Positions 22,904 through 31,792 of a stretch of DNA of 64,000 nucleotides are shown here, in pieces. The notes under the pieces are model-generated. The model had not been told where the DNA came from. It did no database searches and saw only the letters and a program-made list of their open reading frames with translations. The DNA is from Actinokineospora iranica (GTDB taxonomy: Bacteria > Actinomycetota > Actinomycetes > Mycobacteriales > Pseudonocardiaceae). The position numbers were made by a program, and so were the translations under genes. Location: the NCBI RefSeq assembly GCF_900101685.1, contig NZ_FMZZ01000004.1:186001-250000 (forward strand), given 5' to 3'. Each line of letters opens with the position of its first letter. Positions within the stretch are counted from its first letter, which is position 1.

Positions 22904-24082
22904 ATGAGCTTCGATCCCGGAGATCCCGAGTTCATCGCCGACCCGTACCCGGCCTTCGCCGCCCTGCGCGCCACGGGCGAGGTGCACCACCACGACGGGC
23001 TCGGCCTCCCGGTCGCCGTCTCGCACGCGGCGTGCTCGGCGGTGCTGCGCGACCGCAGCCTGGGCCGCCTGTGGACGGACGCGGCCCCAGTCGAGGCGTT
23101 CACCGCGTTCAACCTGCTGCACCGCAACTCGCTGCTGGAAAGCGAACCGCCGACCCACACCCGGCTCCGCGGACTGATCTCGGCCGCGTTCGCCCGAGGA
23201 CACACCGAACGGCTGCGACCCCGCGTCGAGGCCCTGGCCGAGCGGATGGTGGCGACCCTGGCCGACCGAATCGCCGCCGACGGCTCAGCCGACCTGATCG
23301 AACACCTCGCCGCGCCGCTGCCGGTCGAGGTGATCGGCGAACTGCTGGGCGTGCCGGAAGAACACCGGCCGAGGCTGCGGCCGTGGTCCAACGCGATCGT
23401 GAAGATGTACGAGTACGACGTGCCCGCACCCGTGGCCGACGCGGCGGAACGGGCGTCGCGGGAGTTCGCCGACTACCTGGGCGAATTGGCGGACGAGCGG
23501 GCGGTCTCACCTCAGGCGGACCTGATCAGCGACCTGGTGGCGGTGCGCGCGGGCACTGACCGGCTGACACGGGACGAGTTGGTGGCCACGGCTGTGCTGT
23601 TGCTGATGGCGGGGCATGAGGCGACGGTCAACGTGATCGGCAATGGGGTGCTGGCCCTGCTGCGGCACCGGGAGCAGTGGGACCGGTTGGTCGCCGACCC
23701 CGCTTTGCTGCCCACAGCGGTGGAAGAACTGATTCGGTTCGACGCGCCGTTGCAGCTTTTCGAGCGGACCGCTATCGCCCCGGTGACTATCGGCGGGCAT
23801 CGGGTGGCGGCGGGAGACAAGATCGCGGCGTTGCTCGGGGCGGCTGGGCGGGACCCGCTGGTGTTCCCGGAACCGGACCGGTTGGACGTGGGACGGTCGC
23901 CGAATCCGCATCTCGGGTTTGGGGCGGGGATTCACTATTGCGTCGGGGCGCCGTTGGCCCGGGTGGAGGTGGGGGCGGCGTTGCGGGCGTTGGTGATTCG
24001 GGTGCCGGGGCTGCGGTTGCTGGGGGTGCAGCGGCGGTCGGAGTTCGTGATTCGGGGGGTTCGGTCGTTGCTGGTGGCCTAG
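22904..24082 (+). CDS. Cytochrome P450
   Basis: 392 residues, soluble bacterial P450. The heme-ligand loop is 'FGAGIHYCVGAPLARVE', the K-helix ExxR is in 'VEELIRFDAPL', and the I-helix is 'LLLMAGHEATVNVIG'. At the position of the usual acid-alcohol threonine this enzyme has Ala (AGHEAT), as in EryF-type CYP107 enzymes, where the substrate hydroxyl can take part in oxygen activation. Substrate unknown: no biosynthetic cluster, ferredoxin or reductase lies next to it. It is divergent from the SEC-C gene; the ATG at 22904 has only a weak ribosome binding site. Confidence 0.93.
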   Translation: MSFDPGDPEFIADPYPAFAALRATGEVHHHDGLGLPVAVSHAACSAVLRDRSLGRLWTDAAPVEAFTAFNLLHRNSLLESEPPTHTRLRGLISAAFARGHTERLRPRVEALAERMVATLADRIAADGSADLIEHLAAPLPVEVIGELLGVPEEHRPRLRPWSNAIVKMYEYDVPAPVADAAERASREFADYLGELADERAVSPQADLISDLVAVRAGTDRLTRDELVATAVLLLMAGHEATVNVIGNGVLALLRHREQWDRLVADPALLPTAVEELIRFDAPLQLFERTAIAPVTIGGHRVAAGDKIAALLGAAGRDPLVFPEPDRLDVGRSPNPHLGFGAGIHYCVGAPLARVEVGAALRALVIRVPGLRLLGVQRRSEFVIRGVRSLLVA

Positions 24083-24157
24083 CTCGGTGGGTTGGCTCGA
24101 TTGGGTGCAGTGGGCGGAAATTGGGCGGGCCCGACGGGATGGCGGTTCGGGCCGGGG

Positions 24158-25057
24158 TCAGCGGGTGGAACCGGCTGGGCGGGTGGCGCGCAGCGGTGGT
24201 TCGGGAGCGCCGTCGACGCGGATCACGCGCATGAGGTGGAGGGTGGTGGGGTCGAGGGGGGCCAGCAGGGTCGACAGGCGGGTGATCACCAGGGCGGTGA
24301 GGGTCGCGACCACGGCCGCCGCGAGGTTCGTCGTCGCGGTCAACAGGACACCGTCGGCTTGTGCTTGGACCGAGTCTCGGAAGCGCCAGGCGATGGTGGC
24401 CGCGAACAGGAGGCCGCCCGCCGCCCAGGCGGCCCACCACCAGCGGACCAGGGGGGTGGGGGTCGGGCGGGCTTCCGCCTGCCTGCGCAGTACCGCGTGT
24501 TCGAGTTCGGCGAGCATGGCGCCGGGGACGACCAGGTTCAGGCCGGGGACAAGCAGGCCGGGGACGATGTGCCAGTCGGGGCGGGCCGGGTCGTATCCGG
24601 CGGCGTCGGCGGCGGCGCGGCGGGCGACGAACAGCCACGACAGCACTGTCCCGGTGGCGATCAGGCCGCCCGCGATCGCGAGGACGGAGCCGGTGACCAC
24701 CAGGCTGTCGGAGAACCGCACCGTCTCGCCTGACAGCGCGCTGGTGCGGCTTCGCAGCAGCAGGATGTACCGCCACACTTCCGCGCCCGCGGCCAGGACG
24801 GTGACCACGGTCAGGACCCACAGTGCCGACACCGCGAGCCGGGCGCGGCCGCGGACGCGTTCGATGGCCTCTTCGCGGGATTCCGCTATGCCGGGGACCG
24901 AGGTGGGCCACCGCCACGCCAGGGCCGGGAAACCCCAGCGGGGCGGGGTGCGGTACGCGGGCGGCCCCAGGTACGGGGCCCGCGGCCGTGGGGCGATGGG
25001 GGTGCCGACCCCGGGCGGCGGGGTGGCCACCCACTCGAACCGGGGCGACGGTGGCAC
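24158..25057 (-). CDS. DUF4328-type membrane protein
   Basis: 299 residues. A Pro-rich cytoplasmic N-terminus (about 70 residues, 'PPPGVGTPIAPRPRAPYLG') precedes a membrane domain with about four to six helices. The family block 'WHIVPGLLVPGLNLVVPGAM' between helices is characteristic of DUF4328, followed by 'AELEHAVLRRQ' and 'LVRWWWAAWAAGGLL'. Function unknown. The GTG at 25057 begins two bases after the rhodanese stop, so it is cotranscribed with the rhodanese gene. Confidence 0.78.
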   Translation of the reverse strand: MPPSPRFEWVATPPPGVGTPIAPRPRAPYLGPPAYRTPPRWGFPALAWRWPTSVPGIAESREEAIERVRGRARLAVSALWVLTVVTVLAAGAEVWRYILLLRSRTSALSGETVRFSDSLVVTGSVLAIAGGLIATGTVLSWLFVARRAAADAAGYDPARPDWHIVPGLLVPGLNLVVPGAMLAELEHAVLRRQAEARPTPTPLVRWWWAAWAAGGLLFAATIAWRFRDSVQAQADGVLLTATTNLAAAVVATLTALVITRLSTLLAPLDPTTLHLMRVIRVDGAPEPPLRATRPAGSTR

Positions 25058-25059
25058 GG

Positions 25060-25392
25060 CTAGATGACCTGCGGTTCCGCGCCGGAGTCGGTGACCAGTG
25101 GGCGGCCGAGCGCGGCCCAGGACTGCATCCCGCCGTCGACGTTCTTGGCTTCCCAGCCGTTGCCGTTGAGGTACTGGGTGACCCGGGCGGACCGGCCGCC
25201 GACCCGGCAGATCACGTAGATCTCGCCGCCGTCGGGCACGTCGGCGAGCCTGCCCGCGAGTTCGCTCATCGGGATGTGGACGGCGCCGGGGGCGTGGCCC
25301 GCGTCCCACTCGTCCTGTTCCCGGACGTCGAGCAGGACCGCGTCCTCTGGGACGTCGGCGCAGGACACGGCGGGCGGGTTCATCGGCTGCAC
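25060..25392 (-). CDS. Rhodanese-like sulfurtransferase
   Basis: 110 residues, a single rhodanese domain. It holds 'VLLDVREQDEWDAGHAPGAV', the substrate-loop start, and the active-site loop 'YVICRVGGRSARV', with the catalytic Cys in CRVGGRS. Single-domain rhodaneses carry persulfide sulfur in the cytosol. Starts at ATG 25392 or ATG 25383. It is followed closely by the DUF4328 membrane protein. Confidence 0.9.
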   Translation of the reverse strand: MQPMNPPAVSCADVPEDAVLLDVREQDEWDAGHAPGAVHIPMSELAGRLADVPDGGEIYVICRVGGRSARVTQYLNGNGWEAKNVDGGMQSWAALGRPLVTDSGAEPQVI

Positions 25393-25453
25393 ACATCGAT
25401 GCTGCCACGTCCACCCGTACGGCGCGGGTGAAGCCCGCCGCGTCCCGTGCGGC

Positions 25454-27127
25454 TCAGTGGGCGGTCGCCTTCTCCGAGCCAGCGCCGGTCAGCGCGCGGA
25501 CCTCCATCTCGGCGTGCTTGGCCGCGTCGCCGGGCTTGGACAGGACCGTGCCCAGCCAGCCGAGCAGGAACGACACCGGGATGGAGACCAGGCCGGGGTT
25601 CTGCAGCGGGAACAGGTCGAAGTCGGCGTTGGGGAACATCGCGGACGGCCTGCCCGACACCGCGGGCGAGAACACGATCAGCAGCACGCAGACCGTGAGG
25701 CCGCCGTAGATGCTCCACAGCGCGCCCGCGGTGTTGAACCGCTTCCAGAACAGCGAGTACAGGATCGTCGGCAGGTTGGCCGACGCCGCGACGGCGAACG
25801 CCAGGGCGACCAGGAACGCGATGTTCTGGCCGTTGGCGACGATGCCGCCGACGATGGCGACCCCGCCGATGACGACCGCGGTGATCCGGGCGACGCGCAC
25901 CTCGGCGTCCTTGTCGTCGGCGGCGCCGCGCTTGATCACGTTGGCGTAGATGTCGTGCGCGAAGGACGCCGACGCGGTGATGGTCAGGCCCGCGACGACG
26001 GCCAGGATCGTGGCGAAGGCGACCGCGGCGATGAAGCCGAGCAGGATCGGCCCGCCCAGGGCGGCGGCGAGCAGCGGCGCCGCGGAGTTGGCCTTGCCGG
26101 GGGCGGCGAGGATCTCGGCAGGCCCGACCAACGCGGCCGCGCCGTAGCCCAGGACCAGGGTGAACAGGTAGAACACGCCGATCAGGACGATGGCCCACAC
26201 CACCGAGCGGCGGGCCTCGCGGGCGGTGGGGACGGTGTAGAAGCGCATCAGGATGTGCGGCAGGCCCGCGGTGCCCAGCACCAGCGCGACGGCCAGGGAC
26301 AGGAAGTCGAGCTTGGTCACCTCGGTCGCGCCATACTGCAAGCCGGGTTCGAGGACCTTCTCGCCCGCCTTGGGGCTGTTCTCGACCGCGGCGCCGAGCA
26401 GGGTGGACAGGTTCATGCCGTACTTGCCGAGCACCCACGCTGTCATCACGGCGGCGCCGCTGATCAGCAGGACCGCCTTGATGATCTGCACCCAGGTGGT
26501 GCCCTTCATGCCGCCGATGAGCACGTACAGGATCATCAGCGCGCCCACGACGGCGATCACCAGCGCCTGCCCGACCTTGCTCTCGATGCCCAGCAGCAGC
26601 GCGACGAGCCCGCCCGCGCCCGCCATCTGCGCGAGCAGGTAGAAGAACGACACCGCCAGGGTGGAGGTGGCCGCGGCGGCGCGGACCGGACGCTGCCGCA
26701 TCCGGAAGCTCAGGACGTCGCCCATCGTGTACTTGCCGGTGTTGCGCAGCAGTTCGGCGACCAGCAGCAGCGCCACCAGCCAGGCCACGAGGAACCCGAT
26801 GGAGTACAGGAAACCGTCGTAGCCGTAGACGGCGATGGCGCCCGCGATGCCGAGGAAGGACGCGGCGGACAGGTAGTCGCCGGAGATGGCGATGCCGTTC
26901 TGCGCGCCGGTGAAGGCGCGGCCCGCGGCGTAGTAGTCGGACGCGGTCCTGGTGTCGCGACTGGCGCGGAACACCACGACCAGGGTGACGGCGACGAAGG
27001 CGCCGAAGATGGCGACATTGAGCCAGGCGTTGGACCCGGCGGTCTCGGCGGTCTGGGCGGTCAGCCCAGGCAGCCCGGTCAGCCCGGTCAGCCCGGTCTC
27101 AGCCGCGGTGACGTGCGCTGCGGTCAT
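25454..27127 (-). CDS. actP: Sodium:solute symporter, cation/acetate type
   Basis: 557 residues, about 13 membrane helices, SSF family. Recognisable are 'TASDYYAAGRAFTGAQNG', 'AISGDYLSAASFLGIAGAIA' and 'LPHILMRFYTVPTAREARRS', all typical of ActP acetate permeases. The ATG at 27127 overlaps the stop of the DUF485 gene as ATGA, the conserved yjcH-actP arrangement. It imports acetate or other short monocarboxylates with sodium. The LytTR/LytS pair at 29938-33088 is the likely regulatory system. Confidence 0.92.
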   Translation of the reverse strand: MTAAHVTAAETGLTGLTGLPGLTAQTAETAGSNAWLNVAIFGAFVAVTLVVVFRASRDTRTASDYYAAGRAFTGAQNGIAISGDYLSAASFLGIAGAIAVYGYDGFLYSIGFLVAWLVALLLVAELLRNTGKYTMGDVLSFRMRQRPVRAAAATSTLAVSFFYLLAQMAGAGGLVALLLGIESKVGQALVIAVVGALMILYVLIGGMKGTTWVQIIKAVLLISGAAVMTAWVLGKYGMNLSTLLGAAVENSPKAGEKVLEPGLQYGATEVTKLDFLSLAVALVLGTAGLPHILMRFYTVPTAREARRSVVWAIVLIGVFYLFTLVLGYGAAALVGPAEILAAPGKANSAAPLLAAALGGPILLGFIAAVAFATILAVVAGLTITASASFAHDIYANVIKRGAADDKDAEVRVARITAVVIGGVAIVGGIVANGQNIAFLVALAFAVAASANLPTILYSLFWKRFNTAGALWSIYGGLTVCVLLIVFSPAVSGRPSAMFPNADFDLFPLQNPGLVSIPVSFLLGWLGTVLSKPGDAAKHAEMEVRALTGAGSEKATAH

Positions 27128-27444
27128 CGGTCGTCACCCTCCAGGTCTTGGCGGATCTTGGCCGCGAGCGGGTCGATGTGGCGGTCCGCGTGGCGGACGT
27201 AGAGGAACGTGATGAGGAATGTCGAGGCGAACTGCAGCAGTCCGAGTGCGAGGCCGACGTTGATGTTGCCGACGAGCGGGGTCGCCATGAACCCGTGGGC
27301 GTAGTCGGCGAGCAGGACGTAGAGCAGGTACCAGAGCAGGAACGCCGCGGTCATCGGGAAGACGAACCTGCGCAGTCTCCGCTTGAGTTCGACGAACTCC
27401 GCACTTTGCTGCGCTCGCACCCATTCCGTTTCCTCGGTGCTCAT
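27124..27444 (-). CDS. DUF485 membrane protein, partner of the acetate symporter
   Basis: 106 residues. A charged N-terminus ('AEFVELKRRLRRFVFP') precedes two membrane helices ('MTAAFLLWYLLYVLLADYA' and 'NVGLALGLLQFASTFLITFL') and the family ending 'YVRHADRHIDPLAAKIR'. DUF485 (YjcH-like) proteins are encoded with ActP and may help its assembly or activity. The start is the ATG at 27444; the longer frame is not supported. It overlaps the symporter start by four bases. Confidence 0.9.
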   Translation of the reverse strand: MSTEETEWVRAQQSAEFVELKRRLRRFVFPMTAAFLLWYLLYVLLADYAHGFMATPLVGNINVGLALGLLQFASTFLITFLYVRHADRHIDPLAAKIRQDLEGDDR

Positions 27445-27725
27445 GATGGACACAGTGACCCTCCGTACGTTTTGGCTTCGGGTCGAAACGATAGGACTCC
27501 GTACTGGTGCTGTAACCAACCGATCGGGGCGATCTCGCCAAGCTGACGGGTGAAGCATTGCCGGAACAGATACTGTGGCTCGCATCACAACGCCACAATT
27601 ACCAATAGTTCATAACCAAATCAGGTGAGGATTTTTTCACCCATTCGTGAAACCACCACGTGGGGTAATTGCCGAGCCGTGGCACTTATCGCCCTTCGGT
27701 GGCCTAGCAGCCGACCCGATCGGGC

Positions 27726-29519
27726 TTAGCGCCGGTGTCGGCCATTCGCCAGCCGAGTCCGGTCGGCCGCGCTGCCGAACCGGGCGATGTCCCGGTCGCG
27801 GATGAAGCCGAGCCGGTCCGGTGCGTGCATCCGCATCCGGATGCGGTTCGTGTCCGCCGGAATCCGGCTCTGCGTCGCCTTGCTCATGATCACCACGGCC
27901 AGGAACGCGACCGGCACGGTCACCAGCGCGGGCTGCTGCAGGTACTCCGGCGCCCAGTCCCCGGTGAACCTGCTGAAGATCGTCACGCCCAGCGCGGCCA
28001 GCACCAGCCCGCCGCCGATGACCATCCCGGCCGCCGCGCCGATCCAGGTGATCTTGCGCCACCAGATGCCCAGCACCAGCACCGGGCAGAACGTCGACGC
28101 GCCAAGCGCGAAGGTCATCCCGATGCTCATCGAGATGTCCCCCTGCTTCAAGACCAGCGCCAGCGCCAGCGGCACCCCGCCCGCGATGCCGCTGGCGAGC
28201 CGGAAGTCCCGAAACCACCTCTTGAGCCAGTCGGTGTAGAGCACCCCGGCCACGCTCACGACCAAGCCCCCCGACGTCGAGAGGAACGCCGCGAACGCCC
28301 CGGCCGCGGTGACCGCCCCCAGGATCTGCCCGAGCAGACCGGGCGCGATCTTCATCGGCAGCGCCAGCGCCGCCGCGTCCGTCGTGCCGGTGACCAGCAG
28401 CTCCGGGGTGTAGACCCGCGACAGCGCGCCGATCAGCATCGGGAACACGTAGAACAGCGAGAGCAGCAAGAGCACGTGCAACGTCGTGCGGCGGGCCGCG
28501 CGGCCGTCGGGGTTGGTGTAGAAGCGCACGAGCACGTGCGGCAGGCCCATGGTGCCCAGGAACAGCGCCAGGATCAGCGAGTACGTGGTGAGCAGGTCGC
28601 CAGAGCCGGACACCGGGCGCAGCCAGCTCTGGTTGTCGGTCGGCGCGCCCTCGACGACCGGGACCGACTCGCCAGCGGCGAACCGAAGCTCGGTGCCCTG
28701 CTCGACGGTGTGCGTGGTGCCCGCGCTCCAGTACGAGTGCCCATTGGCCGGGGCGTTGTCGATGCGGCCGCTGGCCCACGGCCGTACGCTCTCGTCTACC
28801 CGCACCACGACGTCGGTCTCCACCCGCACTACCGCCGCGCTGGTAAACCGGGGCGGTAGCGGCTCGGACAGCCCTGTCGCGTCAAGACCGCGCACACCGC
28901 CGTCGCCGATGAACAGCGCGCACATGACGAACGTCGGCGCGGCGATGGCGAACAGCTTCAGCCAGTACTGGAACGCCTGCACGACGGTGATGGCCCGCAT
29001 CCCGCCGCCGAAGACGTTGACGATGACCACGACCGCCACCACCGCCGCCCCCACCCACGTCGGAGCCGACGGCAGCACCTGGTGCAGGGTCATGCCCGCG
29101 CCCTGCAACTGCGGGACCAGGTAGAGCATCCCGATGAGCACCACGAACCCCGTCGACAGCCCGCGCAGCCCCCGCGAGCCGAGCCGGGCCTCGCAGAAGT
29201 CGGGCAGCGTGTACGCCCCGGAGCGGCGCAGCGGGGCGGCGACGAACAGCATCAGCGCCAGGTAGCCCGCGGTGAAGCCGATCGGGTACCACAGGGCGTC
29301 CGCGCCGTCCTTGAGCACGAGTCCGGCGACGCCGAGGAACGACGCGGCCGACAGGTACTCCCCCGAGACGGCCGCCGCGTTCCGTCGGGAGCGCACGGTG
29401 CGCCGGGCGACCAGGAAGTCCTGCGTGGTGCTGGCCAGGCGGGAACTGCGGAAGCCGAGGGAGAACGTGGCCAGGCCGACCAGCGCGATTCCCGCCACGG
29501 CCCACAGGTTCAGAGTCAA
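27726..29519 (-). CDS. Second sodium:solute symporter, cation/acetate type
   Basis: 597 residues, about 13 helices. It shares the ActP pattern ('VSGEYLSAASFLGVAGLVL', 'GLPHVLVRFYTNPDGRAARR') but has an extra polar loop of about 70 residues between helices ('VRVETDVVVRVDESVRPWAS' and following), absent from the copy at 25454. The loop should be extracellular. The start is TTG 29519, 29 bases after the small membrane gene at 29549; a later GTG in 'VAGIALVG' is possible. Substrate probably a monocarboxylate. The LytTR regulator lies immediately upstream in the same direction. Confidence 0.9.
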   Translation of the reverse strand: MTLNLWAVAGIALVGLATFSLGFRSSRLASTTQDFLVARRTVRSRRNAAAVSGEYLSAASFLGVAGLVLKDGADALWYPIGFTAGYLALMLFVAAPLRRSGAYTLPDFCEARLGSRGLRGLSTGFVVLIGMLYLVPQLQGAGMTLHQVLPSAPTWVGAAVVAVVVIVNVFGGGMRAITVVQAFQYWLKLFAIAAPTFVMCALFIGDGGVRGLDATGLSEPLPPRFTSAAVVRVETDVVVRVDESVRPWASGRIDNAPANGHSYWSAGTTHTVEQGTELRFAAGESVPVVEGAPTDNQSWLRPVSGSGDLLTTYSLILALFLGTMGLPHVLVRFYTNPDGRAARRTTLHVLLLLSLFYVFPMLIGALSRVYTPELLVTGTTDAAALALPMKIAPGLLGQILGAVTAAGAFAAFLSTSGGLVVSVAGVLYTDWLKRWFRDFRLASGIAGGVPLALALVLKQGDISMSIGMTFALGASTFCPVLVLGIWWRKITWIGAAAGMVIGGGLVLAALGVTIFSRFTGDWAPEYLQQPALVTVPVAFLAVVIMSKATQSRIPADTNRIRMRMHAPDRLGFIRDRDIARFGSAADRTRLANGRHRR

Positions 29520-29548
29520 GCTCGTCCGGATTCCACTCGTCGCCGAAG

Positions 29549-29941
29549 CTACTTCTCGACCATGTCGACGAAGTCGCGCTCGTGCCGCTCAGCCAGCACG
29601 TTGTACCAATACCCGACACCGAACAGCAGAGGGAAGGGCATGACACCCAACAGCAACCAGGGCAGCGACACACCCGCGACGCTCACCTCGGACAGCTCGG
29701 GAACCAGGAAGAACACTAGCGGCAGGCTGCCGAACACCACGACGACGATCCCGGCGAGCCGGACCGCGGTCCAGAACTGGGTGCGGATGAACCCGCGCAC
29801 CACTTCCTCGGCCCAGCTGGTCTGCTCCTCCAACTCGATCACCGTGCGCAGCACCGTCACCGGCGCGCGCGAATCGGCCAGGACGACGCGCTTGCGGCGG
29901 GGCCGCGCCGCCGGGGCGGTGTCCTCGCGCCCCCCGCTCAC
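29549..29941 (-). CDS. Small membrane protein linked to the second symporter
   Basis: 130 residues. A basic N-terminus ('ARPRRKRVVL') and a helical stretch with 'EEQTSWAEEVVRGFIRTQF' precede two helices ('LAGIVVVVFGSLPLVFFLV' and 'LPWLLLGVMPFPLLFGVGYW'), then 'AERHERDFVDMVEK'. In size and position it plays the role DUF485 has for the first symporter. The GTG at 29941 overlaps the LytTR stop (GTGA). Confidence 0.82.
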   Translation of the reverse strand: MSGGREDTAPAARPRRKRVVLADSRAPVTVLRTVIELEEQTSWAEEVVRGFIRTQFWTAVRLAGIVVVVFGSLPLVFFLVPELSEVSVAGVSLPWLLLGVMPFPLLFGVGYWYNVLAERHERDFVDMVEK

Positions 29942-30747
29942 GGCCCGGAGCCCCGCACCAGCCGGTCTTTGAGCTCCCGGGTGTGCCTGCGGCTGACCGG
30001 CAGCACCTTTTCCTCGTGGCCGATGACCACGGAGTACCCGGAGCCGCCCATGCGCAGTTCGGTGATCAGCGAGATCGGCACCAGGTAGGAGCGGTGGATG
30101 CGGACGAAGCCCGCCTTCTCCCAGCGCTCCTCCAGCTGCGCGAGCGGGATGCGCACCAGGTGCGAGCCGTCGGAGGTGTAGAGCCGCGCGTAGTCGCCCT
30201 GCGCCTCCACCCAGCGCACCGCGGCGCGCGAGACCAGCTTGGTCGTGCCCGCGAGCTCGACCGGGATCACCTCGTCGTCGCGCTGCTCGGCGACCGAGGC
30301 CGGGCCGCCCGGGCCGTCCTGGTGGAGCTTGGCCAGCACGCGCTCCATGGCCTTGTCCATCCGGTTCTGCTGGGCTGGTTTGAGCAGGTAGTCGACCGCG
30401 CCGAGCTCGAAGGCGGCGACCGCCTCGTGGCTGTGCGCGGTGACGAAGACCAGCACCGGGGCGGGCTTGAACCCGGCCAGGACCCTGGCCAGCTCCATGC
30501 CGGTGAGGCCGGGCATGTCCAGGTCGGCGAACACCGCGTCCACGACCGAGAGGCCTGCCTCCTTGCGGGCGGCGAGCTCGTCGTCGTCGCCTGCCAGTAG
30601 CAGCAGGGCCTCCGTGGCGTCGAACGCCTTGAGGACGCGGCGCACGTGGCGGTTGCCGTTCAGTCGTTCGACGAGCATGTCCATGCCGTCTTTCTCGTCG
30701 TCGACGGCCAGGACGACGAGACCGGGGGAGTTATTCGCTGTACTCAC
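29938..30747 (-). CDS. LytTR-family response regulator
   Basis: 269 residues. The receiver domain (10-130) has the acidic pair in 'LAVDDEKD', phosphoacceptor Asp75 in 'VFADLDMPG', Thr in 'VFVTAHS' and Lys in 'YLLKPAQQN'. A LytTR DNA-binding domain (165-265) carries 'VRWVEAQGDYARLYTSDG' and 'FVRIHRSYLVPI'. Its cognate kinase is probably the LytS-type protein at 31793, one gene away. Overlap with the symporter-linked membrane gene suggests it controls uptake of the symporter substrate, as YpdAB/BtsSR-type systems do for pyruvate-like acids. Start GTG 30747. Confidence 0.93.
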   Translation of the reverse strand: MSTANNSPGLVVLAVDDEKDGMDMLVERLNGNRHVRRVLKAFDATEALLLLAGDDDELAARKEAGLSVVDAVFADLDMPGLTGMELARVLAGFKPAPVLVFVTAHSHEAVAAFELGAVDYLLKPAQQNRMDKAMERVLAKLHQDGPGGPASVAEQRDDEVIPVELAGTTKLVSRAAVRWVEAQGDYARLYTSDGSHLVRIPLAQLEERWEKAGFVRIHRSYLVPISLITELRMGGSGYSVVIGHEEKVLPVSRRHTRELKDRLVRGSGP

Positions 30748-30862
30748 GGTGATCGCAATCTTGCCGATTACCCACGTCGCCTGTCCATGGTCAATCCTGC
30801 TGACAACCCACCGAGTGAATCCAGCCCGCGAACACCCACGCAGAGTTGATCACCGCAGGGCG

Positions 30863-31735
30863 CTACAGCCCAAATCTGGACCAAGCGGCCCTGCTCTCCA
30901 GCGCTTCCACAGCGGCGAGTACACGGTCCGCAGTCGAGAGCCCCAGCCCGGGACCGCCCGCGAGGCCCAACCGGGCCAACAGCGCCCGTTTGGGTTCGGT
31001 CACCGCGAGTTCCGCCTCCGGGAACCGCTTGGCGACAACCGAGCGCAGCGACCCCAGCCCGTCGACCAGGCCGAGGTCGAGCGCCTTGGCCCCGGTCCAC
31101 ACCTCGCCGGAGAACAGGTCGTCATGCTCGCCGTTGAGCTTGCCCGCCCGCCGCTCGCGCACCCACCCGGCGAACTGCTCGTGCAACTGCCCCTGCAACC
31201 CGGTCAGCCAGGCCACGTCCTCGGGACTCTCCGGCTGGAACGGGTCCAGCCGCACCTTGCGGGTCCCGGCGGTGTGCACCCGCCGCTCCACGCCGAACCG
31301 CTCCAGCAGCCCGGACAGCCCGAACCCGGCTGAGACCACCCCGATCGACCCGACCAGCGACGACGGGTGCGCGTAGATCTCGTCGCCTGCGCACGCCAGC
31401 CAGTAGCCGCCGGACGCGGCCACGTCCTCGCAGAACGCCAGCACCGGCACGGACTTCTGCTCGGCCAGCTCCCGCACCCGCTCGGCCACCAGCGCCGACT
31501 GCGTCGGCGCCCCGCCGGGCGAGTTGATCGCCAACGCCACCGCGACCAGCCGGTCATGCGCGAACGCCCTGGTCAGCGCGGACTCCACGGTGTTGGTGTT
31601 GATCGCGCCCCGGGCCAGCGGCGACGGCGTCGGCGTGATCACCCCGTGCAGCTTCACCACGGAGACCACCGGCGTGCGATCTCCCCGGTCAGCGATCTTG
31701 GGCAGCCGTGCGGCAAGCTTCTCGGCGACACTCAT
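30863..31735 (-). CDS. sppA: S49-family signal-peptide peptidase
   Basis: 290 residues, the short SppA/SohB type. Serine-lysine protease: the nucleophile is in 'VAASGGYWLACAGDEIYA', an oxyanion-type 'AINSPGGAPTQSALV' precedes it, and the Lys in 'TAGTRKVRLDPF' is the likely general base. No obvious N-terminal membrane helix, unlike many SppA proteins, so it may be cytosolic. The ATG is at 31735. It lies between the LytTR regulator and its kinase without overlapping either, and its tie to them is unclear. Confidence 0.9.
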   Translation of the reverse strand: MSVAEKLAARLPKIADRGDRTPVVSVVKLHGVITPTPSPLARGAINTNTVESALTRAFAHDRLVAVALAINSPGGAPTQSALVAERVRELAEQKSVPVLAFCEDVAASGGYWLACAGDEIYAHPSSLVGSIGVVSAGFGLSGLLERFGVERRVHTAGTRKVRLDPFQPESPEDVAWLTGLQGQLHEQFAGWVRERRAGKLNGEHDDLFSGEVWTGAKALDLGLVDGLGSLRSVVAKRFPEAELAVTEPKRALLARLGLAGGPGLGLSTADRVLAAVEALESRAAWSRFGL

Positions 31736-31792
31736 ACCGCTCAACAGTACGTGCGCCCTCCTGAGAACCGGTCAGTCCTTGTCGACGAGCGC

